Below, piece after piece: positions 45,775-54,720 of a stretch of 64,000 bases of DNA. The position numbers were made by a program, and so were the translations under genes. The notes under the pieces are model-generated. The model saw nothing but the letters and a program-made list of their open reading frames with translations. It was not told the origin of the DNA and did not search any database. The stretch's first letter is position 1; every line of letters begins with the position of its first letter. Source of the stretch: JACCTU01 sp963848525 (GTDB lineage Bacteria > Actinomycetota > Thermoleophilia > Gaiellales > Gaiellaceae). Location: positions 620,001 through 684,000 of the forward strand of contig CAWKDZ010000005.1 of assembly GCA_963848525.1 (NCBI GenBank). Direction: 5' to 3'.

Positions 45775-47233
45775 GTGGCCATCTCCCCGCGGCGCCTATG
45801 CCGCACACTCCTGATCATCGCCGTCGTGACGGCGGCGCCGGCCTGGGCGGGCACCCCCGCCGCTGAGGCAGCGCAGGTGGGAGTGACCCCGGACCTCACG
45901 TGGGGCGCCTCGCGGGCCGAGGTCGACCGCACCGTCGCGCTGCTGCGCGAGACCGGCGTGCGTTGGGTGCGGCTCAACGTCTCGTGGGCCGCGCTCGAGG
46001 AGCACGGGAAAGGCGTCTACAACGCCGGCATGCTGGCGGACGTCGACTACGCCGTCGACGCGGCGACGGGCGCGGGCCTGCAGGTGCTGATGCCGCTGCT
46101 CGAGGTCCCCTACTGGGCTTCGGGCGACCCGGCGAAGACCGGCGGCGCGAACCGGTCGTGGAACCGCCACTGGAAGCCGTCGAGCTTCGCCGACTACGCC
46201 GACGCGTTCGCGTACGTCGTCCGCCGCTACAGCGCGCGCGGCGTCCACCACTACCAGGTGTGGAACGAGCCGAACCACCCCCGCTTCTGGCCGTCGGGGA
46301 TCGACGCCGGGGCCTACGTGCAGATGCTGCGCGCCGCCGCGCCCGCCATCCGCGCGGCCGACCCCGCGGCCGAGGTCGTCCTCGGCGGGCCGTCGGCGAA
46401 CGACTACCCCTTCCTCGAGCAGGTCTATGCCGCCGGCGCCCGCGGCCTGTTCGACATCGCCTCCGTGCATCCGTACGTCGGCAGCGTGGACCCCCGCCTG
46501 TGCTGGAACCAGGCCGGGACGACGCGGAAGGCCATCCACGCCTTCTGCGGCATCGAGGAGATCCACGCCGTCATGGAAGCCGCCGGCGACGGGAAGCCTG
46601 CCGCTGTGGCTGACCGAGTTCGGCTGGTCGACGAACACCGGCGCCTACGGCGTCACGGAGGCCAAGCAGGCGGAGTACCTCGAGGCGGCGTTCGCCAAGC
46701 TCGCCGAGTGGCCGTATGTCGAGGTCGCCTTCTGGTACACGTTCCGGAACGTCTTCTTCCGCGGCGAGGACCCCGCCGACTGGGAGGCCAACACGGGCGT
46801 CCTGCGCGTGGACTTCTCGCCCAAGCCGGCGTTTGCGGCGCTGCGCGCCGCCGCCAGGCCGTCGGCGCCGCCGGTGCCGGCGAGCGCCACCGCCGCCCCG
46901 GTCGCGCCGGCCGGCGCCGGCGTCCGGCGCAGGAGGTCGACCACCGTCGTCAGACTCTCGCGCGCAGGCTCGCGGCGGCTCGGCGTCCACGGGCGCGTGC
47001 GAGGAGCCAGCGGAGGGCTCGTCCGCCTCGTGGTCCTCGACGCCCGTCGCGGAGCGGCGGGCCGGCGCGCCGCGGCCCCGCGCGCCGTCCGCCTCGACCG
47101 CGCCGGGCGGTTCCGCTCCCGCCTGCGCCTCGGCCGCCCGGTCCGGGTGCGGGTCGAGGCTCGCTACCTCGGGAGCCCGGAGGCCGCTCCGTCGGTAGGG
47201 CGCTCGCGCGTCGCGCGCCTCGGCCGGCGCTAG
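45775..47233 (+). CDS. secreted clan GH-A glycoside hydrolase (PslG/GH39-like), frameshifted
   Basis: Two frames give about 485 residues. A signal peptide (RRLCRTLLIIAVVTAAPAWA) is followed by a TIM-barrel glycosidase with acid/base Glu in VWNEPNHPRF (about 165) and nucleophile Glu in LWLTEFGWST (about 281), as in PslG-type GH39 enzymes; the final ~130 residues are a basic beta-rich domain. One extra base near 46599 splits it. It probably trims the exopolysaccharide made by neighbouring genes, under c-di-GMP riboswitch control. No clear ribosome site before GTG 45775. Confidence 0.82.
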
Positions 47234-48051
47234 GCGCGCGCCGGAAGGAGCCGCGGGTCGCCGCGTAGCCTGCGGTGCTTGAGCTGGATGTAGTACCAGT
47301 CGGCCAGCGCGCGGAGGCTGGCGCGCCCGAACGGCTTCCTGCGGGTGACCTTCTGGAAGTGATGCTCGATCTCCGCCGCTGACACATAACGCACCTCCAG
47401 GCCGGCGCCCCACACCCGCAGGCACCAGTCGATGTCCTCGCCGCCGTAGGAGGAGATCCGCCGGTCGTAGGGGCCGAGGCGCTCCGGGAGCTCGCGCCGG
47501 TACATCTGCGCGGCGCCCATGAGCCAGACGACCGGCCGCTCGCTGGCATGGTCCCAGTCGCGCATCTGGTGGTGGCGGTGCATCGGAGGGTCGGGGTCGA
47601 CCCATCGCGCGTACGGACCGCGGCGCACGAGCGGCAGCAGGACGGGCGGGAAGCGGAAGCTCGAGAGCTGGAGCGAGCCGTCGGGGTACACGAGCCGCGG
47701 TCCGACGAGCCCGACCTTGGGCCGGCTCTCCAGCACGTCGACGAGCGCCTCCACCGCCCCCTCGCGCACGCGCGTATCCGCATCCAGCATGAGGACGTAC
47801 CGCCCGCGAGCGACGCGGAGACCGTCGTTGCGGCCCGCCACGAGCCCGCCGTTGACGGGCCGGGCGACGACGGTGACCTCCGGGTGGGCGGCGCGCACCG
47901 CCTCGGGCGTGCCGTCGTCCGAGCCGTCGTCGACGACGATCACCTCGTGATCGACGCGAGTCGCGGCGGCGACGGTCGGGAGGCAGGCGAGGACGTGGTC
48001 ACGGGCCCGGTAGGCGACCACGATGACGCTGACTGTGGGCTCGCCCGGCAC
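47230..48051 (-). CDS. family 2 glycosyltransferase
   Basis: 273 residues, GT-A fold: TVSVIVVAYRARDHVLACLP, EVIVVDDGSDDGTPEAV, NDGLRVARGRYVLMLDADTR (DxD), and the rhamnosyltransferase-like late motif SSYGGEDIDWCLRVWGAGL. No membrane helix. It uses a nucleotide sugar to extend a polysaccharide or lipid-linked unit. GTG start; convergent with the glycoside hydrolase and divergent, 14 bp apart, from the paralogous GT2 that follows. Confidence 0.9.
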   Translation of the reverse strand: MPGEPTVSVIVVAYRARDHVLACLPTVAAATRVDHEVIVVDDGSDDGTPEAVRAAHPEVTVVARPVNGGLVAGRNDGLRVARGRYVLMLDADTRVREGAVEALVDVLESRPKVGLVGPRLVYPDGSLQLSSFRFPPVLLPLVRRGPYARWVDPDPPMHRHHQMRDWDHASERPVVWLMGAAQMYRRELPERLGPYDRRISSYGGEDIDWCLRVWGAGLEVRYVSAAEIEHHFQKVTRRKPFGRASLRALADWYYIQLKHRRLRGDPRLLPARA

Positions 48052-48065
48052 CGGCCGCGAGGATA

Positions 48066-48938
48066 GTGCGCCGCTACGCTGCGCCCGATGGAGGGCCGCT
48101 GATCGCCGTCCCCGACGTCACGGTGATCGTGATCGCCCACGACGTCCGCGACGAGGTGCTCGCCTGCCTGCACTCGATCGCCGAGCACGCGGGCGACGTC
48201 GCCGTGGAGGTCATCCTCGTCGACAACGGCTCGCGCGACGGGACTGTAGAGGCGGCGCGCGCGGCGTTCCCGGAAACGCGAATCGTGGCGCTCGGGCGCA
48301 ACGAAGGCGGGTCGGCGCGCAACCACGGGCTACGGGTCGCGCGCGGGCGCTACCGGATGTTCCTCGACAGCGACGCGGAGCTCACCGCCGGCGCGCTCGC
48401 CGACCTCATCGGCTTTCTTTCTGATCATCCGCGCGTCGGCCTGATCGGGCCGCGGCTCGTCTACCGCGACGGAGCCTTGCAGCCCTCGGCGCGGCGCCTG
48501 CCCCCGCGCTACCTGCCGTTCCTCCGCCGGCCGCCGCTGTCGCGCTGGTTCGAGGACGGCCGTGCGGTGCGCCGGCACCTGATGCTGGACGTGCCGGCCG
48601 ACCGCACGCGCGAGGCGGAATACGTGATCGGCGCGTGCCAGCTCTTCTCGCGCGAGGCGCAGGCCGCCGCGGGGGAGCTCGACCCCCGCATCCCGTTCGC
48701 TCCCGAGGACATCGACTGGTGCCTGCGCATCCGCGCCGCCGGGTTCCTCGTCGCCTACCGGCCGGAGGTCACCGTGGTTCACACGTACCGGCGGACGACC
48801 GCGCGGCGACCGCTGTCGCGGGCCACGTTCCTGCAGGTCTACGGCTTCGCGTACTTCTTCGCCAAGTGGCGCCGCGACTGGCGGCGACTGCGCGCCGAGG
48901 GGGCGGCCATGGAGGCGCGCGACTGGGCGCTGCCGTGA
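48066..48938 (+). CDS. family 2 glycosyltransferase (paralogue of the adjacent one)
   Basis: 290 residues: DVTVIVIAHDVRDEVLACLH, EVILVDNGSRDGTVEAARAA, NHGLRVARGRYRMFLDSDAE (DxD), PFAPEDIDWCLRIRAAGFLV. The same motif order and wording as the protein at 47230-48051 point to a divergent duplication. GTG start. The C-terminus ends in a basic helix (KWRRDWRRLRAEGAAM) that may touch the membrane. Acceptor unknown. Confidence 0.9.
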   Translation: MRRYAAPDGGPLIAVPDVTVIVIAHDVRDEVLACLHSIAEHAGDVAVEVILVDNGSRDGTVEAARAAFPETRIVALGRNEGGSARNHGLRVARGRYRMFLDSDAELTAGALADLIGFLSDHPRVGLIGPRLVYRDGALQPSARRLPPRYLPFLRRPPLSRWFEDGRAVRRHLMLDVPADRTREAEYVIGACQLFSREAQAAAGELDPRIPFAPEDIDWCLRIRAAGFLVAYRPEVTVVHTYRRTTARRPLSRATFLQVYGFAYFFAKWRRDWRRLRAEGAAMEARDWALP

Positions 48939-48939
48939 A

Positions 48940-50394
48940 CTACGGGCGCCGGGCGAGCGCCGCCCGTAGCGCGCGCACGTCGTCGCCGCCGGCCACCCCG
49001 GTCGCCGCCAGCACCGCGAGGTAGGCGGCGACGGCGGCGAGCACGGCCGCCTCGACGGGTAGCGGCGACGCGAGCACGGCGACGAGCGCGAGCACGGCGC
49101 AGGCGATCGCGGCCCGCACGAGCGGGAACCGGGGCACCGGCACGAGCCGGGAGCGCAGGCACACCGCGCCGAGTGCGAGCGCGTTGAGCGCCTCGGTGGC
49201 GACCGTTACCACCGCCGCGCCCATGATCCCGTGCCGCGAGATCGCCCACAGGTTGGCGCTCACGTTGAGCAGCGCGCACGTTCCCGCCACGGCGGTCAGC
49301 GGGCCCTCGCGACCCGCGGCCCGAAGCACGCCGGTGGCCAGCAGGCTGAGGGCGACGAGCGGGCAGATCCAGATCACGACTGCGAGCACGCGCGCGGACG
49401 ACGCGTACGCGTCGCCGAAGAACCGCTCGACGAGCGGGCCCGAGAGGATCGAGATCGTCAGGGCGATCGGCAGGGCCACCAGCACCAGCGCGCGGACGCC
49501 CGCGTGCCACGTGTTCAGGAAGGCCGGACGGTCGGCGGCGTACGTGCGGGCGAAGACCGGCATCAGCGCGGTTGACAGCATCCAGGCCGGGACCTGCGCT
49601 CCGAGCATCAGCGTGTAGGCGGCCGCGTACAGGCCGACCGCGCGCTCGCTCTCGAGCCAGCCGACGAGGACGGTGTCCGCCCGCAGGTACACCATCACGA
49701 AGCAGGTCACGAGGCCCATGGCGACGACGCTCCGCCATCGCACCGCCGCGCCCGACAGCGACGGCCTCAGGCGCGCGCGCCCGACGACCGCGCCCAGCCG
49801 GCGGAAGGCCACCCAGGCCTGCACGGCCGCCACGATCAGCACCCACGCCACGACCGGCCACAGGCGCCCGGTGGCGAGCACGAGCACGATGCCGCCCGCG
49901 GCGCGGACGGCTGCTGCGCGCGCGGTCTGGCGCGCCTCGAACGTCATCGCCTCCCGGCCCTGGAAGTAGCCGTAGGCGAACATCGACACGCCGTCGAGCA
50001 GCGTCGCGAGCACCATCACCGCGACGACCGCCACCAGCTCGCCGTCGGCGCCAAGCGGCAGCGTGAGCGCCACCGACGCCGCGAGCACCGCCACCAGCAG
50101 GACGCCCTTGGCGGCCAGCAGGCGCGGCAGCGCCGCCTCGCCGGCTTCGCGCGCCCGCGCGACCTCTCGGGCCACGTACGGCGTGAGCCCGAAATCGGCG
50201 ACGGGCTGCAGGATCAGCCCGAGCGCCAAGGCGAACGAGTAGCGGCCGTAGGACTCAGGCCCGAGCGCGCGGGCCATGACGATCCCGAGCCCGAACATCA
50301 GCAGCCGCGCCGCGAGCGTCCCGCTCGCGAGCGCCGCGGCGTTGCGCGCGACGCTCGATTGCGGGACCGCGACGGCTGGCGGCTGGACGGCCAT
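48940..50394 (-). CDS. polysaccharide flippase (Wzx/MATE-like)
   Basis: 484 residues with about fourteen hydrophobic helices. Start region SVARNAAALASGTLAARLLM and MARALGPESYGRYSFALALG, then PVADFGLTPYVAREVARARE, are typical of the polysaccharide_synt/Wzx family; VGWLESERAVGLYAAAYTLM fits as well. It would flip lipid-linked repeat units across the membrane. It ends the exopolysaccharide cluster; tRNA-Val follows 23 bp beyond its start on the other strand. Confidence 0.87.
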   Translation of the reverse strand: MAVQPPAVAVPQSSVARNAAALASGTLAARLLMFGLGIVMARALGPESYGRYSFALALGLILQPVADFGLTPYVAREVARAREAGEAALPRLLAAKGVLLVAVLAASVALTLPLGADGELVAVVAVMVLATLLDGVSMFAYGYFQGREAMTFEARQTARAAAVRAAGGIVLVLATGRLWPVVAWVLIVAAVQAWVAFRRLGAVVGRARLRPSLSGAAVRWRSVVAMGLVTCFVMVYLRADTVLVGWLESERAVGLYAAAYTLMLGAQVPAWMLSTALMPVFARTYAADRPAFLNTWHAGVRALVLVALPIALTISILSGPLVERFFGDAYASSARVLAVVIWICPLVALSLLATGVLRAAGREGPLTAVAGTCALLNVSANLWAISRHGIMGAAVVTVATEALNALALGAVCLRSRLVPVPRFPLVRAAIACAVLALVAVLASPLPVEAAVLAAVAAYLAVLAATGVAGGDDVRALRAALARRP

Positions 50395-50417
50395 GGGCGG
50401 CTAGAATCGCACGGCCC

Positions 50418-50489
50418 GGGCGCGTAGCTCAGTGGGAGAGCGCTCGCTTCACACGCGAGAGGTCGCAGGTTCGAAACCCGCCGCGCCCA
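50418..50489 (+). tRNA. tRNA-Val (anticodon CAC)
   Basis: Full cloverleaf: acceptor GGGCGCG/CGCGCCC, D-arm GCTC...GAGC, anticodon arm CTCGC-TTCACAC-GCGAG with CAC, T-arm with GGTTCGAAACC, discriminator A. CCA is not encoded. The 3' half is the left attachment site of the adjacent island; integration left the tRNA intact. Confidence 0.95.
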
Positions 50490-51766
50490 TTCTCTGAAGC
50501 CCCTGCATCCGCGGGGGTTTCGCCGTCTTCGGTCGCGTCCGCGCGAGCGTCTGCCGGTGACGTTTGGGCGACCGTGGTGCCCAATGGTGCCCAATCGCGG
50601 CCCTCGACGAGCGCCTTGAGCCGCTCCTTGTCGCCCTCGTCGCGGCGCATCGCGTGGGCGTAGACGCGGAGCGTGAAGCCCGCGTCGGTGTGGCCGAGCT
50701 GCGCCATCACGTACGGCGGGTCCTCGCCGCGGACGTAGAGGATCGACGCGAAAGTGTGGCGGAGCTTGTGCGCGCTCACGCCGTCGGGAAGCGGCGTCTG
50801 GCGGCGCCGCGCGAGCAGCTCGGTGGCGTGCGCGACGACCGGGCGGATGACGCGCTCGCGGGCGTTGTCCTTGTCGCGGCGGCTGCCGGTCGAGGTCGGG
50901 AAGACGAGGTCGGTCGGCCCGGCGTCGGCGCGCGCGTGGCGGTGGCTGGTGAGCTCGTCGCGGAGAGCGGGAAGGATGTCGACCACGCGAATCCCGGCCT
51001 CGGTCTTCGCGTCGCCGACGGAGATGCGGCCGTTGGCGAGGTCGATGTTCTGCCAGGTCAGGGCGGTCGCCTCGCCGATCCGCAGCCCGGCGTAGACGAG
51101 CGTGGCGATCAGCGCGCGGCGGCCGGCCGTGCGTGCCTCGGGCTTTGCATCGAGCTCGGCGGCGGCGTCGATCATTGCGACGATCTGCTCGGCCGAGTCG
51201 AGGAAGACGGGCCGCTTCCGCTTCGCCTTGAGCTTGCGGTTGCGGGTGTTCACGCGAACCGGGTTGCGGATGATGAGGTCGCGCTCCTCTGCCACGGCGA
51301 GGATTTGCCCGAGTCGCGTGATCGTCTTGTTGATCGACTCGGCCGAGAGGACCTGCTCGCGGACCTTGAACTCGCGATAGCGGTCGACCTCGGCGACCGA
51401 GATCTGCGGCAGTCGGTGAGCGTGGAAGAACGGCAGCAGGTGGTCGCAGAGCTGCCACGTGTAGTCGGCGATCGTCGCCTCGCCGAGTTCGCCGCGACGG
51501 GCCGCAAGCCACGCCGATGCGAACTCGTGGAACGTCGGGGACTTCGGCGCCGCCGCCGCTCGGTCGACGCCTGGCGCCCAGAGGCCGCGCTCGACGTCGG
51601 CGAGGACGTGGCGCAGCTCGGCCTCTGCCTTCTGCTGCGTCCAGCCCTCATCCGCGCCGCCAAGCGTGACGAACTGGCGCCGCCCGTACGCGCGGAAGCG
51701 GAGAGCGAAGACGCGCCCGCGCTCACGCTCGCGCTCGATGACCTCGCCTGTCGGTCTTGGTGCCAT
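50429..51766 (-). CDS. tyrosine-type site-specific integrase
   Basis: 445 residues from ATG 51766: an N-terminal arm-binding region, a SAM-like core-binding domain (FHEFASAWLAARRGELGEAT) and the catalytic domain with Arg229 (YAGLRIGEAT), His333 and Arg336 (HKLRHTF), His359 (LGHTDAG) and Tyr369. Its reading frame runs into the tRNA-Val gene, so its last codons (GGFRTCDLSRVKR) are antisense tRNA sequence contributed by the att site. It sits directly next to attL, as expected for the integrase of the 11.6-kb island. Confidence 0.93.
   Translation of the reverse strand: MAPRPTGEVIERERERGRVFALRFRAYGRRQFVTLGGADEGWTQQKAEAELRHVLADVERGLWAPGVDRAAAAPKSPTFHEFASAWLAARRGELGEATIADYTWQLCDHLLPFFHAHRLPQISVAEVDRYREFKVREQVLSAESINKTITRLGQILAVAEERDLIIRNPVRVNTRNRKLKAKRKRPVFLDSAEQIVAMIDAAAELDAKPEARTAGRRALIATLVYAGLRIGEATALTWQNIDLANGRISVGDAKTEAGIRVVDILPALRDELTSHRHARADAGPTDLVFPTSTGSRRDKDNARERVIRPVVAHATELLARRRQTPLPDGVSAHKLRHTFASILYVRGEDPPYVMAQLGHTDAGFTLRVYAHAMRRDEGDKERLKALVEGRDWAPLGTTVAQTSPADARADATEDGETPADAGASENGRGGFRTCDLSRVKRALSH
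50445..50494. repeat. attL: direct repeat copy in tRNA-Val
   Basis: Fifty bases identical to 62085-62134, from the anticodon stem of tRNA-Val through its 3' end and five bases (tTCTC context) beyond. Sequences diverge immediately outside: 5' CGCT versus ATCG, 3' TGAAG versus CGAGC. Confidence 0.9.
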
Positions 51767-52143
51767 TGGATGCCTCCTGGTTCGGATCGAGGGTACGCGT
51801 TTGCGGTGACTGCTTGATCGGGAGGAGCGGCGCACCCGCCGTAATGTGCGAAGGGGACGGCGCGGCCGCTGTCCGTGCCGGACGCGCCAGGAGGTGCTGA
51901 GCCACCACGGCGGGGTCGAATCGCATGCGAGGTCGTGGCCCTCGCCCGAGGCGGATGACGCCCAGCTCGTCGGCGTGCGCGTAGACCCAGCTACGCTCGA
52001 CGTTGGAAGCGCACGGCGACCTGGCGGGCGGTCAGAAGTCCGTGCGCGCCGAGCGGGTTGTCGCGACCGAGCAGCTGGGCAACGTCACGCGCGATCGCCT
52101 CGATACTCGGATGGTCCAGCACGGATTTCGCGGGCGGCGGCAT
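51723..52143 (-). CDS. excisionase-like helix-turn-helix protein, frameshifted
   Basis: Two frames give about 139 residues. First frame: AKSVLDHPSIEAIARDVAQL and LLTARQVAVRFQ, the start of an AlpA/Xis-like winged HTH; after one extra C near 51998 the second frame continues VERSWVYAHADELGVIRLG and RPRMRFDPAVVAQHLLARP. The end overlaps the integrase start by 44 bp. Position and fold suggest a recombination directionality factor for the island. Confidence 0.6.
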
Positions 52144-52720
52144 CTCACAACTCCAGCCCGCGGTCAGGAACGCGCTCGGGCGTCTGCCGGCGCGCGCGTT
52201 CGGCGTCCGGAGCGGGTTCCAACGCGGCGAGGGGGCTTGCGACGGATCTGAGGGATAACGCCTTGGGCGTGTGGATCGGTGACATTCGCGTCTGCCTCTA
52301 AGAGCAGAGTGCGGCCATTCCGGCCCCCGCCAAGGGTAGCCCCGGACGCTTCCCTCACGGCGCGCCGCTCCTTCGCGGTCCGACGCTCGCTGGAGCGTCC
52401 CGCGCGAACGCCACAGGGCAGCGGGCCTCACGCGGCACGCGCGAGCGGGTCCACGACCGCTGGTCGACGCGAGTCGGAGCGACATCCAAGTCAACGCATG
52501 GGGTCGCGCACCACGATCCTACGCACACGGACCACACGCACTCGAGACCCCATCTCGCGCCTCGCGATCCGGTCCTCCCAGTTTCCCCGCCTTCGCTCTA
52601 CTTCCCCGCCCCTCTACCTCCGCACTCCTGATCGCTTCCCTAGTTCCTTCTTCATGGTCCATGCTCTTCTCCGTCCCTTGCTGCTTGCCGCCGCCCCGCC
52701 TCCGGCCTTCCACCTTTCAC

Positions 52721-52811
52721 GCCTGGGCTGCCCTGCCCGGTGTTTGTTTGCAGGTCGAGGAAGGGGGTCCAGCGCGAAGCGGTGGACCCCCTTCCTCGAA
52801 AGCCCAGGTGT
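52721..52811. repeat. nested inverted repeat (strong hairpin) in the island
   Basis: A perfect 17-bp stem, TCGAGGAAGGGGGTCCA (52755-52771) with TGGACCCCCTTCCTCGA (52783-52799), around an 11-base loop. An outer pair (ACGCCTGGGCT near 52722, AGCCCAGGTGT near 52801) adds 11 bp with one mismatch. It lies in the gene-poor stretch between the excisionase-like gene and the Usp relic. It may be a terminator, a non-coding RNA or a recombination site; it has no T-tract. Confidence 0.65.
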
Positions 52812-52854
52812 GGAGCGCAATCTGGGCCGGAGGCGGGGCGGCGGCCCGTTGATC

Positions 52855-53275
52855 TCCAAGCATCAACACCAAGAAATCAACAGCCGAGGTCACCAACATG
52901 TTGAGCAGCGTGTCCGCCACGCTGACTTCGTCCGACACGGATTGCGCCTCGGCGATCAGCTCGAAAGAGCGCGCGAGATCGGCCCCGTCGGCGGCGACGA
53001 TGGAGGCGCGCTCACGCTGGCGGCGATCGACCCCTTCGTCGGTTGCCGGATCCGGCGGCAGCGTGGCACCCCGATGGTGCCGGGGCAGGGCTACCGGTAT
53101 GGCCGTCAGCGCAGGCTCACAGACGGTCGCCACGACAGCCGCACGCCCGACGCTTTGCTCTCCAGCGTGCCTACGGCGGCCCGGGAGACCGCTGAGCCGT
53201 CGTAACCGATCAGGATCGGTACCGCATCGCGCGCCTGCCCCGGCGAGGCGACAGAGTCCCGAGCCCTGGAGCTTG
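52855..53275 (-). pseudogene. universal stress protein (UspA) relic
   Basis: Minus strand. VPILIGYDGSAVSRAAVG is the UspA first strand and loop; after a frameshift VVATVCEPALTAIPVALP and REERASIVAADGADLARSFE-like helices follow (ADLARSFELIAEAQSVSDEV), then the sequence degenerates and the C-terminal GxxG ATP loop is missing. Only part of a Usp domain remains. The wider stretch 52144-53486 has no intact gene: it holds this relic, the hairpin and a pyrimidine-rich tract at about 52568-52735. Confidence 0.5.
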
Positions 53276-53486
53276 CGCTCTCGAACGGTTGCGCCGTGAG
53301 GGGCAAGCTAGACGTCGCGCCGGAACCAGCAGTGCTCGCACCACATTTGCTCGGGTGTCGACGCCCTGGCATGCCGCCCGCGCGCCCGGGGAGACTCGGC
53401 CGACTTACTTACGAGGGGGTTCGAAATGGATGGCGCGATGCGACGGCTGGCGCAGGTCCGGGTGGACGGCTTCCACCCGCGCGCGC

Positions 53487-54572
53487 ATGCGTAACCCCAC
53501 CCGTTCCCCGGCCTGGGCGCGCTGGAGCGAGGCGGCGGCCTTGAGCCCCTGGACCGTCGGCGTCGAGGAGGAGATCATGCTCCTCGATCCGCGCACCTGG
53601 TCAGTCGCCAACCGGATCGACGAAGCGCTCGCGGCCTTGCCGCCGAGCGTCGCACGGCATGCCTCCGCGGAGACCCACGCCTGCATCATCGAGCTGCGAA
53701 CCGACCCTCACCCAACCGTGAGGGAGGCAGCCGCGGAACTGTCACAGCTGCGCGTGTCGCTCGAGGCTGCGCTGCAGGAGACGCTCGGCCTCCGCGCCGC
53801 CGTGGCCGGCACGCACCCGCTCGTCACCAAGGAGCAGGTGGCCGTCTCGAGCGGCGGTCGCTACCGGCAGATCACCTCCAGCATGCGCGCGCTCACCCAC
53901 CGGGAGCCAACGATGGCGCAGCACGTCCACGTCGCGGTTCCCGATCCGGAGACCGCCGTCCGCGTTCTCGACGGCGTGCGCAGCGATCTCCCTCTGCTGC
54001 TCGCCCTGTCGGCCAACTCGCCGTACTGGCGCGGCGAGGACTCCGGCTTCGCCTCGATCCGGACGCCGATCTTCTCGATGTTCCCCCGCGTCGGCATCGC
54101 GCGACGCTTCGGCAGCTACGCCGAGTACGTCGGGGCGGTCGACCCGCTGCTGGGCTCGGAGGCGATCCCAGAGCCCGGGTTCCTGTGGTGGGACGTCCGC
54201 CTGCGGCCGCATCTGGGCACGGTCGAGGTACGGATCATGGACGCCCAGTCGCGCGTCGCCGACGCCGCCGCCCTCGCTGCCGTCGTCCACTGCCTCGCCT
54301 GCCTGCGAGCCGGCGGCGAGCGTCCGGCCGACCCCGGGCCCGAGGTGCTGGCCGAGAACCGCTTCCTCGCTGCCCGCGACGGCCTGCGCGCGCAGCTGAT
54401 CGATGCGCGCACGCACAGGAGACGCTCCGTCCGCGGCGCGCTGACCGAGCTGCTTGGCCGCTGCGCGACGATCGCCTCCAGCCTGGGCTGCGCCGACGAA
54501 CTTGCGGCAGCCGCCGCCTCGCAGTGTTGCTGGCGATGGCGATGTTCGTGCTCGTTGTCGACACGTCACTGA
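53487..54572 (+). CDS. carboxylate-amine ligase, YbdK/GCS2 family, 3' end replaced
   Basis: 361 residues. LSPWTVGVEEEIMLLDPRTW opens the glutamate-cysteine ligase type 2 fold; ETHACIIELRTDPHPTVREA, GTHPLVTKEQVAVSSGGRY and AQHVHVAVPDPETAVRVLDG follow, then GFLWWDVRLRPHLGTVEVRI. The normal C-terminus breaks off after LLGRCATIASSLGCADELAA; the remaining codons read across a fragment of an MFS gene. The ATP-grasp-like core seems complete, so activity is possible. ATG 53487 is one of several starts. Confidence 0.72.
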   Translation: MRNPTRSPAWARWSEAAALSPWTVGVEEEIMLLDPRTWSVANRIDEALAALPPSVARHASAETHACIIELRTDPHPTVREAAAELSQLRVSLEAALQETLGLRAAVAGTHPLVTKEQVAVSSGGRYRQITSSMRALTHREPTMAQHVHVAVPDPETAVRVLDGVRSDLPLLLALSANSPYWRGEDSGFASIRTPIFSMFPRVGIARRFGSYAEYVGAVDPLLGSEAIPEPGFLWWDVRLRPHLGTVEVRIMDAQSRVADAAALAAVVHCLACLRAGGERPADPGPEVLAENRFLAARDGLRAQLIDARTHRRRSVRGALTELLGRCATIASSLGCADELAAAAASQCCWRWRCSCSLSTRH

Positions 54573-54620
54573 CGAACGTCTCGATCGCCGCGGTCGTCGA
54601 GGACCTCGATACGAGCACCA
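54515..54620 (+). pseudogene. N-terminal fragment of an MFS (EmrB/QacA-type) transporter
   Basis: In a frame other than the YbdK-like gene the sequence reads RRLAVLLAMAMFVLVVDTSL and TNVSIAAVVEDLDTS, the first membrane helix of DHA2-type drug transporters. It ends abruptly and continues as unrelated sequence to the histidine kinase stop at 54721. It overlaps the 3' end of the YbdK-like frame, so two deletions or one recombination joined the genes here. Confidence 0.5.
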
Positions 54621-54720
54621 GTCACGGCGCTCGCCCCCTGATCCGAAGCAGAACCGACGCTCCGCGAGACGCTTTCTCCGTTTCAGGCCCGTTGGCGAAT
54701 CGGGCCGAGCTACCGCCGGA

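Noticed and set aside
52279..53205. 308-codon plus-strand frame in the island
   Set aside because: Ser/Arg/Pro low-complexity product, crosses the 17-bp hairpin and lies antisense to the Usp relic; no ribosome site or family similarity.
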